Positions 11,601-22,197 of a stretch of DNA of 64,000 bases are shown piece by piece. The notes beneath the pieces are model-generated. The model saw nothing but the letters and a program-made list of their open reading frames with translations. It was not told where the DNA came from and did no database searches. Source of the DNA: Nectonema munidae (Eukaryota; Nematomorpha; Nectonematoida; Nectonematidae). Made by a program: the position numbers and the translations under genes. Location: NCBI GenBank assembly GCA_030549495.1, contig JAUIRK010000746.1, positions 1 through 64,000 of the forward strand, given 5' to 3'. Every line of letters starts with the position of its first letter. Positions within the stretch are counted from its first letter, which is position 1.

Positions 11601-14600
11601 AAATTGGCCAAGAAAACCTGCAAACATTCATCAACTATTGCTTAACATATATTTCGACACTTGAATTGCCATTTAAAACGTAAGTTTATCAGCCCTCTAG
11701 TTATTTTGTTAATGAACAAGGGTGGCTAGATCATGCGATTTTTCGCAAAATTTGCCAGTTTTTCTGAATTGCCTGCTAATACTACAAAAAAATAAAATAC
11801 TATATATATATAAAAAATAAAATACTGAGTATAAAAATATTTTATATATATATTTTAAAATATTTTAATCCCAAACTATTTGATTGATAAGTTTTTTAGT
11901 TTTATAACCCTATTTAAAATAGTAATTTTGTTTTGATAGCATATTTATTTGTTTCCAAGTGAAAAAAAAATAAACTTGTTGATTGTAGTTTTATAATAAG
12001 CCATTTTTGTTATTTCTTCATAAATCTTTTGCTATTTTTGTTCAGAAGCTTCTGACAACCCTGTAGTGAATTAAGAAGAAAAAATGTTCCTTTGAACTAT
12101 CACTTTTGAATTTTCACGATAACACATGATTTCGATATTACACGGTAAATGTAAATAAATTCATTATTTTTAATAAAATTAGTAATCATTTATAAATCAC
12201 TTTTTTTAACTTATGTGCTACACTTTTTTTATGTAACAAAAAAATTTTTGCTTCAATTTTTATATGTGCTAAGCAGGGTATTGCGTTTAGTATTATAAGA
12301 TTGGCACGAGCAATGCGTTTGTTAGTTATTTAAATTTGGCACTTCATTATCAACAGGCTACTGACGCATGCCTTAGACTTATATTTTGGTATGAGAGGCA
12401 GAGAAAGGCCTGTGCTTGATTGGAAGATGTGAAAAACATTAAAAAATAGGTCTTAAAGAAGATGATGTACATAACAGAGTTTATTAGAGAACCGAATTTA
12501 GGGAAGCTTTATAATTTCCATAGGAACTTTTAGAAAAGACACAATATAAGTGCGATCCGTTTTTGAGCATTTGAAACAGATTATGCCAAAAAATTTTTTA
12601 CTTTACGAGACACTTGATGAGAATAATTTATTTAGCTGTACACCATATAAAAATGCAACAAAATCTATGTGAAAATGTTATATTATTCATATATTTTGTA
12701 TAGGAGATTAATAATTATTGAATGACAATTGCAGCCGTCACTCATCACACCGTTCTCAGTCTCCTAGAATAGTCTTTTCTCTTTATTTTAAAATTTTTGT
12801 GTCCAGTAAATTTCTTTTTCTCGTTTTAATGCTTTTAGTTGAGTTACTTCATGTTCCATAGTTAAATATTATAAAAGCAAAATAGTTCTAAAAAGATTAT
12901 ATATAGTTGAGAGGACACACGAAAACTTTATTTATCAAGCGCTTTCGAAACTAAGTTTCTTTATCGAAATAAAATATAACAAGTGGTAAAGGCAATAAAC
13001 AGTGGAAACCATTTACAGTAAAGTGATGTGTTGATATATGTTCACAGATTTAAAAGATTAAACGATGATAATATGTCAACAACATTGATTATATGTAGTA
13101 TAGGTGGAATAAAACACATACATATGAATTTGTATATGATTATATGGGGTATCGATAGAATATAGGACTAGATATTAATATGAGTGTATATGAACGTTCA
13201 GTCGCCTTCTACGACATGCAGTTTCACACTAGCCTTTTATTTAGTTTATAAATCTTGTTGGCATGTATTATATGCGTTTATTATTGTTCTTCATTCAATC
13301 AACGCGGAAATTTTTCTATTGGAACTGGATCTACTTGAAAGTTTCCAAAGGAGGTAGATATTGTCATTTCAGATTTTTGTATATCTATATAGCAAATATG
13401 ATTCACTAATTTGAATGAAATGAAGCTAAAATGGCATCCAATTTCTTGATCTCTTTTTTGCCAACTTTGATAATTACGCGAAGAGTTAGAATATATATAC
13501 ATCGGTTTTACGGCTACTTTCCAAACAAGTTAGGGTCTAGCCGGTGTTGCAACCATGAAAATACATATAAAAAGACTACCTAATTTTTACATTTCCAAAA
13601 TTCCCTATTTTTAAATTTAGCGAAGAGCTAGAAGTAAACTTTATAAAAATAGAATGTGATATAGCTCATAAAAACATTAGAATTGGATACAAAATTTTTA
13701 TCAACATATAGGGAATAAATCAGTGAGATTCCCAAATTTTCGTGAAAATCTATTTGGAATCTCATAAATTTGGGGCAGTTTTTTGCACGAATGAACTTTA
13801 GTAAATCAAAAAATCCCTCAACATTAATAGATACTGTATTTTGGTGGACAAAATCTCGTCTTTAAAGCAATTAATTAATAAATTATAAAATTGAAAATTA
13901 TGATGATTTCTCTTGCATATTATTAGTATTAATGTTAGTTATAGTGAAGGCTATCAAAAATTGCTAATATATTATAATACGGTATTTTTAAATATTGTGT
14001 GTATCTCCAGTAATTTAAAAAATTATAGATTCACCTCTACAAACGTAATTTCAAATTAATTTAATAATCTCCATCGCTTTATTCAAATGGAATCTTAACT
14101 TGATTTTGGATTTTCTTTTATTTTTTTAAATTATTTTTATTTATACTAAAATTTTCTTAAAAAACCAGATTTAAAGTAAAAAATAAATGATTATTAATAA
14201 TGTTAATTTACTTATTTTTAATCTTGACTATTAAAAATGGTATATATTATTAGTCTTTTTTCTGCTTTATGGCAACAATGAAATTATACTTTTTTTTTTA
14301 AATTTTAAACAGCTGCTTTAATTATATCCAGGTATGATTTTAAAGATATTTTCACAAGATTTAAGGCCTAAAATTAAAATTTTTGCATGCCTAAAAATTT
14401 TGACTTACCTTTAAAAAAATTATTACAGAAGAAATATTAAATTAATATAAAATTAGTTTTCCCACGCTTTCTTCGGTGTAGACAAAAATAAACTTTATTG
14501 ATTTTTTTTAAATGTCTCAAAATTCTCACAAACGTGTTCTTATTTTTCTAGGGGAACATTCATTGAATTCCGAAATGCCATGCTTAATATTTGTCCTCCA

Positions 14601-17600
14601 GGAAGAAACTGCTCTCAAGCTCAACGAGAAGAATTTGGAGAATATGATAAGGTAAATACAATTAATTCTACATCTAAAGAGACTTTTCATACTCATTTTA
14701 CATTTTATCGCAGAAAAAGCAGAAGAGATTAAGTAATTTGATATAAAAGTACCTTAAAAAGAGAAAATTGGCTGTACCAATTAATACTGACCATGCGATG
14801 AAATGGGTTAATCTCTAATCATCCACAAGATAGCTGATGAAACATTGTCTCCTTCTAAAAATATCGAAAATACAAAGTTAATATATTAATATTCTCAATA
14901 TAAAAAGCTTTTGGTTTGGAGAAAGGGAAAAAATGATGCATGTAAGAAGTGCGACTCAAATGTTACCAATGATACTTGTTATGCTCTATAGCAGCGTTTC
15001 TCAACCTTTTTACCTTCGTGGAACCCCTGGAATATGATAAATCTTTCAAGAAACCCTATGTAATAATATTTTCGTAAATTTTTACACAGTAAAAGAAATG
15101 TAATTAGATTAAAGACAAAACAGGATTCTCAATTAATCAAAGAACTCAATTAAGGATTAAAAAATATAGAAACGCTGATAGATAATAATTCAATTAAAAA
15201 ACTTTTTTTAAATAAAAGATTAATTAAACATGGTTTTGAAATGATACTGACTAATAAAGTAAACAAATATTTAATTAAATAGAACAGTAAACCAACTATC
15301 TATTCAAACTAGCTAAGAAACCGACAAAGTAATTTTATTTGTTCTAAATATATTGACAAATTAAATCCCCAATTAACCAACTATCAAACGAAACATGTAA
15401 ATTATTCAAATTATGAATTGTTTATAAATCTGATTTCATTTATAATAGTAACAATAGTAAATAATTTGTAATAGTTTAGAGAGTCAAGTAACAGCGCTTT
15501 ATAACAAAGTACATCAGCTTATCTCAGTTTATCTCGTGGAACCTCTAGCGACACCGCGCAGCCCTAGGGTTCCGCGGAACCCCGCTTGAGAAACGCTGCT
15601 CTATTAGCGTGGATATGATATTCTTTGAAATATTTCCAGAGTTTCGGCTATTTTCCGTGTTAACTACACAATTCATCACTATTTATGCAAATTTTGTTTG
15701 AATACATTGAGAGGTGTTATCTTTGAGTGTGCAGAAATACTGACTGAATTACTCCAACCTTAATATTTAAATATCATAGATACATTATGCTCATAAATTC
15801 AGCTGTTTCAAACCGTCGAAAAAATTGTGATGACATTGAAGTAAAGAATAATAAAATTGAATCTTGTAATAATTTTGCATCAAAGTTTAAATCTTTGTGG
15901 CCTGCATATCAAAGTTGCCCAAAAATTTATGCTAGAAACGGCTTGAATTTCGTTAAGTTATTGATTTATTTATTGCAATGTGTATAAATTGTAGATTTAT
16001 GTCTATGAAATGTTCTTACGATTTATCTGTACACGCACTGTTCTTATCTATGTGCTATAGACACATCTAGATACCCCTTTTAACACTAGTACAAAGCTAT
16101 TAATCATAATTATATATAACCTTGATGTTTTTTTACCCATTTGTTGTTTTTTTACCCATCATGTGCTATAAGAAATGTTCATTTAAATGTCTTAAAAACA
16201 ATAATTTTCATCGATTCAGACTGATATTATGATATGAAAATGAAAGAAGCATGTATTCTTTTTCCTCAAAATAAAGTATGATATAATTCCGATATTCATA
16301 AAAAAAAAAAGATGATTTTTTCTGATTTTTTTTTAATCTTTTTTTCGTTATTTTTATATTAAATTTGTCGAAGAAAAGAGACAGCAGAAAACAATTATAG
16401 AAAGTGTAAAAAAGCCCTGAATGTGCCACTCCTCCTTTCCTCTTCAAATCGCCCATTTCGACTCTACAACCCGTTTTTACAGATATGGTTATAAAATTAT
16501 TTGAAACATGCTTCGTACCTAATTTTCTTTATATTGAAAATAAGTTGGACTCGAAAGAGTCGTAAATTGTAAAAAAAATATATCCCAAACCGATTAAAAC
16601 AATAATAAAGTGCTTCACATAACTGATTATTATTAGTATTAAAGAAAATAATCCAAGTATTGCTTCAAAAAAGTAGCGAATTATACTTTGACTGATACAG
16701 TATAAACCTAGCCTCTCCGATCGCTAACGCAGACGTGTTATTTGTTAGTATAAGTTCGTTTAGAATAGATCAAGCAAAAATTAAATAAAAGTAAAAATAG
16801 GTATAAAACAAGCAAACATTGAATGAATTTTGCGATTTACTTATAAATTTAAAATTGGCCACATTTTATTTGAAGAAAAATTATCTTGTGTACTTGATTT
16901 TTCAAGGCACATTAAAAATTTTGATAATCGAGGTTTTACTGTAATATGCCAAATCATCTTATTCTTTTCATATCTAAAATATTCATCACATATTATCATT
17001 TTCCGCCTATAAATGGTAGATGTATTATTTGTAAACTTTTTTTAGAAAAACAAAATTCGAGAAACTTTTGTTGAAGATCTTCGCCAAAAATTCCAACATC
17101 TGGATTTAACATTTTCAATTGGTAACATTATTTAGAAATTCATCCTTTCATGATTAATATGTTATCTTTTCCAACATATGTGAGGAATAAATTTTTTTAA
17201 TAGTATTTTTTTTTATAAATTTTGTCTTTTAATTTTTCATATTTTATGTAGAAATTTGTTTTAAGTGTGCACTTTTTAACATTTTTATTCACGAAAAAGG
17301 GAAGTAAGATATAAAAGCCATGATATCCGTGTCTTTTAAATCATTTTCGTTTTTTTCATATAATGCTGTTATATTTTGTAAAAAATCTATAATTTTAATC
17401 TCTGAATTTTTCTTTTATTAGGTGGACAAATCAGTTTTGACGCCTTTCCAACTGGCTGGGATAAATCTTATTGTCTTAAGTACTTTGAAAACAAATTTTC
17501 TCCCATCTATTTCTTTGGCGATAAAACGGATAAGGTTATCTTTATTAAATTTATTGAAATTATTTTCTTTTTCAAAGAGTACACATACTTCATTCTCAAG

Positions 17601-17705
17601 GGTGGAAATGATCATGAAATATTTGAAGATTCCAGAACAGTGGCATTTTCAGTAAAGTCTCCTCAAGATACTCTATCTAAGTTGAAAAACATATTCTCCA
17701 TGTAG
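5608..17705 (+). CDS. PMM2: Phosphomannomutase (PMM1/PMM2 family), 8 exons, complete
   Basis: Converts mannose-6-phosphate to mannose-1-phosphate in the cytosol, feeding GDP-mannose and dolichol-mannose synthesis for N-glycosylation. Exons: 5608-5682, 5947-6061, 6121-6197, 11588-11679, 14552-14651, 17046-17121, 17422-17534, 17601-17705. They sum to 753 nt (250 aa; human PMM2 is 246 aa) with every intron GT-AG and all phases in register. The HAD box [11 protein letters not shown] gives nucleophile Asp15 and acid/base Asp17. [53 protein letters not shown] and GGNDHEIF are family signatures, and the Arg matching human Arg141 is present (SQAQRE). The start ATG is preceded by an in-frame TAA. Intron 3 (5.4 kb) carries a hAT transposon and a SINE; the last intron is only 66 nt. 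Whether it is PMM1 or PMM2 cannot be told, since invertebrates usually have one gene. Confidence 0.95.
5746..5858. mobile_element. piggyBac-like miniature element (CGTCTGC family), intron 1 of PMM
   Basis: An inverted pair (AATCGTCTGCTT near 5784 and GTAGACGATTATTC near 5818) is followed by TTCTGGTCCTCAAAA and a TTAA at 5855-5858. The right half closely matches 63880-63919 (GACGATTGTTCTTC, TTGGTCCTCAAAA, then TTAA), so both belong to one short family. The left end is not clearly bounded. Confidence 0.45.
6614..8780 (+). mobile_element. hAT transposon with 8-bp target duplication
   Basis: The ends form an inverted pair (TAGGATGACCAGACG at 6614; reverse complement of the right end TAGGGTTACCAGATG). 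They are flanked by AGATATAG (6606-6613) and AGATAGAG (8781-8788), an 8-bp target duplication with one mismatch, as expected of hAT. Length 2167 bp. It lies in intron 3 of the phosphomannomutase gene in the same orientation and encodes a hAT transposase now interrupted by several stops and at least one frame change. Confidence 0.85.
6785..8640 (+). pseudogene. hAT transposase, broken
   Basis: The likely start is the ATG at 6785 ([18 protein letters not shown]). A BED-like zinc finger follows (CLLC, then HINTVKHQ). The catalytic half contains [16 protein letters not shown] and, past an in-frame stop at 7433-7435, [12 protein letters not shown]; both are typical of the hAT RNase H-like fold. 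A frame change occurs near 7580 ([16 protein letters not shown] resumes in another frame). The frame starting at 7660 then carries [14 protein letters not shown] and a C-terminal dimerisation segment ([20 protein letters not shown]), with in-frame stops at 8113-8115 and 8380-8382. It is a normal-length hAT protein with a handful of breaks, so inactive. Confidence 0.8.
8853..9019 (+). mobile_element. tRNA-derived SINE with perfect 13-bp target duplication
   Basis: The head is tRNA-like: GAGCCTT at 8853 can pair with AAGGCTC at 8918-8924, an A-box-like TGGTTGTTAGGG lies near 8861, and a canonical B box GGTTCGATCCC is at 8906-8916. An unrelated tail of about 95 bp follows. The whole is flanked by the direct repeat AACCAAATTGAAC at 8840-8852 and 9020-9032. 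The spacing between arms departs from a true cloverleaf, so I call a SINE rather than a tRNA gene. The perfect duplication implies a recent insertion. Confidence 0.85.
9033..11587. other. Remainder of phosphomannomutase intron 3
   Basis: No recognisable gene or element. Overlapping short open frames at 10511-10967 show no motif I can name and may be a decayed transposon fragment. The rest is AT-rich intron sequence. Confidence 0.5.
12370..12525 (+). pseudogene. Possible fossil of a non-LTR retrotransposon C-terminus
   Basis: In intron 4 of the phosphomannomutase gene, the + strand reads, across frames, like the GRP...W...V..D....G..E.DA.DR..WR tail found after the reverse transcriptase of many LINE ORFs: MRGREKRPVLDW-like sequence near 12390, then [11 protein letters not shown] and RTEFREA near 12450-12510. 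It is interrupted by stops and no upstream polymerase domain remains. The evidence is thin. Confidence 0.25.
14992..15598. mobile_element. Non-autonomous hAT element (607 bp), intron 5 of PMM
   Basis: The ends are inverted (CAGCGTTTCTCAACC at 14992; reverse complement of the right end CAGCGTTTCTCAAGC). The subterminal CGTGGAACCCCTGG and CCGCGGAACCCC blocks are typical of miniature hATs. Flanking 8-mers CTCTATAG (14984-14991) and CTCTATTA (15599-15606) agree at 6 of 8 bases, a decayed target duplication. There is no coding capacity. Confidence 0.85.
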
Positions 17706-19462
17706 ATAAAGAAATCATCATTTTAATGTGATTAAAGACTTTTCTCATTCCATTCTTAAATTGTCTTTTTAAGTTTGATGACAATTCATAAAAATGACAT
17801 TTAAATTTCTTTTATACTTTTTACCGTTCTTATTCAATTATTTTTGTTATTTTAAAAGTCTTTTATAAAATTGATTTTTATATTGTAAACTTTTTTCATC
17901 TTTTTTAATATATAATTTGTTATTGCTAACTTGAAAGAGATAATAAATATTTTCTTGTATGCAGTATTCAAATATTAATTTCATTGTTTTAAACTTTGCA
18001 AATGATCCCTCATTACTAATGAACAATTCCAAAAATTCTTAACCTCCAAACACTGAAATATTTTTTCCAGTGAAATGATTAATTAATACCTTTGGATTTA
18101 TTTTGCACATACGAAAATAAAAGAAAGCAGACTAACTGATCCCAGAAAACAATTTTGCATTCAAAATATATGCAAATATTTTTTTACTCACGCTATAAAA
18201 TGGTATATTATTTTTGTAGTTACCCTTAAATTACACCTATCTTCAAAAAACTAAAATTGTGAAGTCTCATAAAAAATTTACCAATTGTGACTTTCATTTA
18301 AAGTTAAACTTTACCAATCTCACATTTAAATATATAATCCTTCAGTTTTTGAGAAACATTCTCCATTTAATCGGTTGTTCTTTTATGGATTTAAAGACTT
18401 TTCAAAGGTTTTCATTCAGCATTCATATTTTTTCTAAGCTCTTTTACTTTCCGTAATTACCGCAATTGTTTCTACGCAATTTAAGCAAACTAATTTTCAA
18501 AATATTCCACCGATAAAAATTTTTGTTGTCTAGTGAACTCCAATTTCCCTATTTTTGTTTTCTTATGGAATCGATGTCATCACAAAAGTTTGTCTCAAAC
18601 CAACTTAAAAAATAAACTCAGGAATTTTAAAACCATATAAATATGTTTCTTAAATTTTAAATTAATTTTAATTTTTTTTTTGTTCATATCAGAAAATCGA
18701 TTATTTCAGTGAAATAAGCTTAGCGCCGCATCAGAAATTCAATTTCGTTGGCTCTAGAAGACTAATAAAATTTTTGATTTTTCATTGAATTATTAATCTA
18801 ACCAAAGAGCTTTTAATTTCATGCCTAAAAAATGTGAGTAAGCTGTGATAAAGATTACGTATTACTTTCTTTTCAGAAGCAATTTTAATAGGTTTCAAGT
18901 GTAAACAAATTTTTTTAAAAATTCTAGTTATTTTTCGGACAAATGAAAGATATCTGTAACAGAAGATTAGATTTCTAGGTATTGTCCATCTTTTTGTATC
19001 TGAAATAAATGTATTACTGTTACATAATTTTATAAAATTTCATTTTTCAATGAAGATTTTTTGTGAAAAGTTTGATAATATTCCTATTTCTTCAAGGCAT
19101 TTTTAAAATTCTATTTTTTTATCATTATCATTAGATGCCTACTTTATCGTATACTTCTTGAACATTGCTATAGTTTTCAAGGTGAAAAACATGATCTTGA
19201 AACTCTAAATTTTCTTCTTTATTACTTAAGCCAATGGATTTTTAATTTATTCAGTTTTTTTTATAATTTATAGCAAATAGCGTATATCTATCGTATGAGC
19301 CAAACATACTTAATCTAAATTTACCTAGTTTTAACATTACACTAGTTCCATCTGTGACAAGAGTAATAATATGATAGGCCAACTTCATCATGTTTGGGTT
19401 TAATTTCTTTAATAGCTATTTTAGCTGAAAAAAACTTATTTTTATAATACCTCATTTGAGTT
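17706..19462. other. 3' flank of phosphomannomutase, no further gene
   Basis: AT-rich sequence with only short spurious open frames. It includes the 3' untranslated region of the phosphomannomutase gene and a likely polyadenylation signal at 17942-17947. I recognise nothing else. Confidence 0.5.
17942..17947 (+). terminator. Candidate polyadenylation signal AATAAA of PMM
   Basis: This is the first canonical AATAAA downstream of the stop codon (237 bp after it). In DNA this AT-rich such hexamers occur by chance, so the assignment is tentative; an ATTAAA near 17730 is an alternative. Confidence 0.3.
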
Positions 19463-19466
19463 AACC

Positions 19467-19594
19467 CATTTAGGACCAATGTTCCTATTTTGGAACATAA
19501 GTAATTTCATCTTCGTCTGCTTTTTTCAATGTCTTTGAATATAAATCGTCTGCGTTTTTTTAGATATCGTCTGCTTTGCTTAGTCTTAAATGGG
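19467..19594. mobile_element. piggyBac-like miniature element (128 bp) between TTAA sites
   Basis: The element starts CCCATTTAGGACC and ends with the inverse (reverse complement CCCATTTAAGAC). It is flanked by TTAA at 19463-19466 and 19595-19598, the hallmark piggyBac target duplication. Inside are three direct copies of TCGTCTGC (19513, 19546, 19567). It shares its sequence with the copies at 38868 (inverted) and 50681. Confidence 0.85.
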
Positions 19595-19598
19595 TTAA

Positions 19599-20699
19599 TT
19601 AAAACATCTATTGATTGATAAAAAATCATCAAATCATAGGCTAAATTTAGTATTATTTACCAGTTCACTCTGAATTATTGATGTAATTTTTGTTTTTTTT
19701 TCAACGACTTTTGAATAAATTCACTCCCTTTTATTGAGTTTTTAACAGAAGACAATACTCATAAGCTGAGGTATAATTAAATATGGTTTTTTTCAAATTG
19801 CAAAAACTTCGCGATTTTACTTTTTAACAAAATTCATCAACCCATTCTTCTTCTGTTTTTTTGGGAACACGTTAAATTTTCATGGAAATTTGATTCACTT
19901 ATAGACCAATTGTTAACACACCTTAAATTATAATTTTACTACATTCATTGCATAGAGAGCTTTCATTTATAGAATTTTTGTAAGAAACTATACAAAATAT
20001 TTGAAATTTTTTCAACCATTTAAAAAGTTTTACAAATAAATGATATTCCTAGTCTAATTAAGAATATTTGCGAATGTCTTCTTAATGTTGATGATATAAC
20101 CCTGGGTTTATCAACTGTGTTCGAATCGTTCACTTTTGGGTAAAAATGAAATACAGAGGGCAATTTTTTAGAAAATATTTATGCATTTTTTAAAAAACTT
20201 ATTTTTACATAATGGTTTAATTAAGTCAAAACTTCAACCAATGTAAAAATTTCCCGATCATATAAATCTCACCTGAAATATCATTTATTGTTTAGAATTG
20301 AGCATTTGTGTGTACTATAAATAAAAGAATGGGTGATGAATCCTTTTTCTTGTATTATTATTCCATCTGTACAAGAATATTTTTAGGTAGAAATTATTGA
20401 ATATAAATGGAATTAAGAATTCAAATTGAAGTGTGAAATAATTTGCGCATTTTTTCCTACATAATGGGCAATTTTTGAAGTTTTAAGAATCTTAGGGTTT
20501 AGAAAAAAATGTTGGGAAAACCCTGATCTAACTATTCTGTCAAAATATAATTTCACTTAAAATAATATTCAAATTTTTGAGTGTCTTTCATTTGCGTATT
20601 CTTGGTTTAAAATGAAGTGCTTAAAATTAAATATTGACAAATATCGATACATGCTATTTATTTGGAAACAAAAAGATTCTGTCAGCTAAAAATTAATGA
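19599..20699. other. Gene-free stretch
   Basis: AT-rich sequence with no coding signal. A block near 20135-20190 (TGGGTAAAAATGAAATACAG, then CAATTTTTTAGAAAATATTT) resembles 47820-47875, so part of this stretch is a dispersed repeat of unknown type. Confidence 0.4.
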
Positions 20700-20905
20700 T
20701 ATCTAACTAGGTGTAGGTAGGTAGAAAGAAATATCTAAGCACTATTGGACTTCTCCATATGCTTGCGAAATGCTTGAAAAGGTATAAAGTTGACGTTTGA
20801 AAGAAGTGTATTGATTTGCCTTGTGAATTAATTAGGAATAATGGACTTTGGAGAAATTAGTTAGTTATTGAGGGAGTTTGAAGTGTAGAAAGCTTAATTT
20901 GTAAG
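20700..20905. repeat. Repeat block A, inverted relative to 27925-28115
   Basis: The outer 85 bp (containing AAATATCTAAGCACTATTGG and AAGGTATAAAGTTGAC) match the reverse complement of 28030-28115 at roughly 90 percent by eye. The inner part (GGGAGTTTGAAG) matches 27920-27990 more loosely, with an extra segment in the other copy. There is no coding content. Confidence 0.75.
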
Positions 20906-21343
20906 AAAGTTTTAATTTGTGTTATTTAGTGTACTTTTTCAGCCGAATTTCTAGTTTTAACAGTTTATTCAAAATAATCTCTTATCTACATTTAATTACT
21001 GCAATATTATTTCGAGTTCGTTCAATAAACGTGTTTTAGTTAAGATAAATACCTTTCTGATAAAGTTTTTTCTTTTATTACATAGGTTTAAGAGCATCTT
21101 GACATTTTTCAAATTGACATATTCTCTTTTACTTGTTTTTTAAAAGTAAAGTTTGTAGGTTTATTTTTTACTAATTCTACAACTCTAATAATTAATTCTA
21201 AAAATTATGCTAACCAGCTAAAATTAAATTAATGAATATTATCCATACTTTTTAAAAGTTTTTTCTCATCTATCCAAAATTAAAAATCTGGTAATGTTCA
21301 TCTAATATTAAATTTATTTTTTCCCTGTAATAAAATCCTTCCG

Positions 21344-21475
21344 AAACCTTTTGTGACCAGAAAAATCAGACGATAATTATTAAAAAGCAGAAGATTCATA
21401 TACAAAACTATTTGAAAAAGCAGACGAAGGTAAACTTGTTTATGTATCATATATGGTACACTGGTCACTAAGGGG
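21344..21475. mobile_element. piggyBac-like miniature element, degenerate
   Basis: The right end reads GGTCACTAAGGGG followed by TTAA at 21476-21479. The left end near 21344 (ACCTTTTGTGACCAG) is roughly inverse, but its TTAA has decayed. Internal CAGACGA motifs (near 21369, 21421) place it with the CGTCTGC family at 19467, 38868 and 50681. Confidence 0.6.
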
Positions 21476-21639
21476 TTAAAGTTGAACTAAAGGGAAACAA
21501 TATAAAATGTATACACTATTGTGTTATAAGAAATTGCAATTTCTAAATGAGTTTTAATTAAATAAGAATTATGTCTTTTTAGAATTTGAAATTGCCAAAT
21601 GGGGAGAGAGTGATAAGTAATTAAAGACTTTTAGGTTAT

Positions 21640-21870
21640 ACAGTTTTCTTTTAAACGGGTGAGACTTTTTACCCAAAACAAATTTATATAAACAAAGAAT
21701 AAGTTAAATATACATTGAATAATTATTCTTAGTATAAAACTAAATTTTTTTATAAAATAAAAAACTGAAAAAATAACTAGATTTTTTATTTATTAACTAA
21801 GAATAAATTTAAATATTATTTATATACAAACAAAAAGTTGAAATAGTTATATAGAATAATTTTATATTTT
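21640..21870. repeat. Repeat block B-C, inverted relative to 28120-28378
   Basis: The reverse complement of 21780-21870 (containing TTCTATATAACTAT and AATAATATTTAAATTTATTC) matches 28125-28190. The reverse complement of about 21645-21680 (TTTGGGTAAAAAG) matches 28348-28360. These blocks accompany block A, but in a different order from the right-hand copy. Confidence 0.55.
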
Positions 21871-21984
21871 ATATATAGCTAATATGTGGGACTTTTTAAG
21901 TCACACAACTATTTAAGTAATAGTAATCGAGTATTGGGGTCTAACTAATTACTGACCCACAAACTTCCATTTTAATGTTGGATT

Positions 21985-22189
21985 TTAAAATATGCTATAC
22001 TAACACCGACTCTAAGAATAACAATATTCTAACTATGCTGACGCTAACTTTAAAACTAACAATATTCTAACTCTCTAAACTAACAATATACTAACACTAA
22101 CTAACAATATTCTAACTATACTAGCATCAACTCTAAGACTAACAATATTCTATCTATACTAAAACTAACTCTAACAATATTCTAACTAT
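21985..22189. repeat. Minisatellite, left half (CTAACAATATTCTAAC unit)
   Basis: Tandem, imperfect copies of a unit of about 25-40 bp built on CTAACAATATTCTAACTAT with CTAACACTAACTCTAAGA spacers. The array continues at 24571 after the inserted hAT element, so it was a single array before the insertion. Confidence 0.85.
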
Positions 22190-22197
22190 GCTAACAC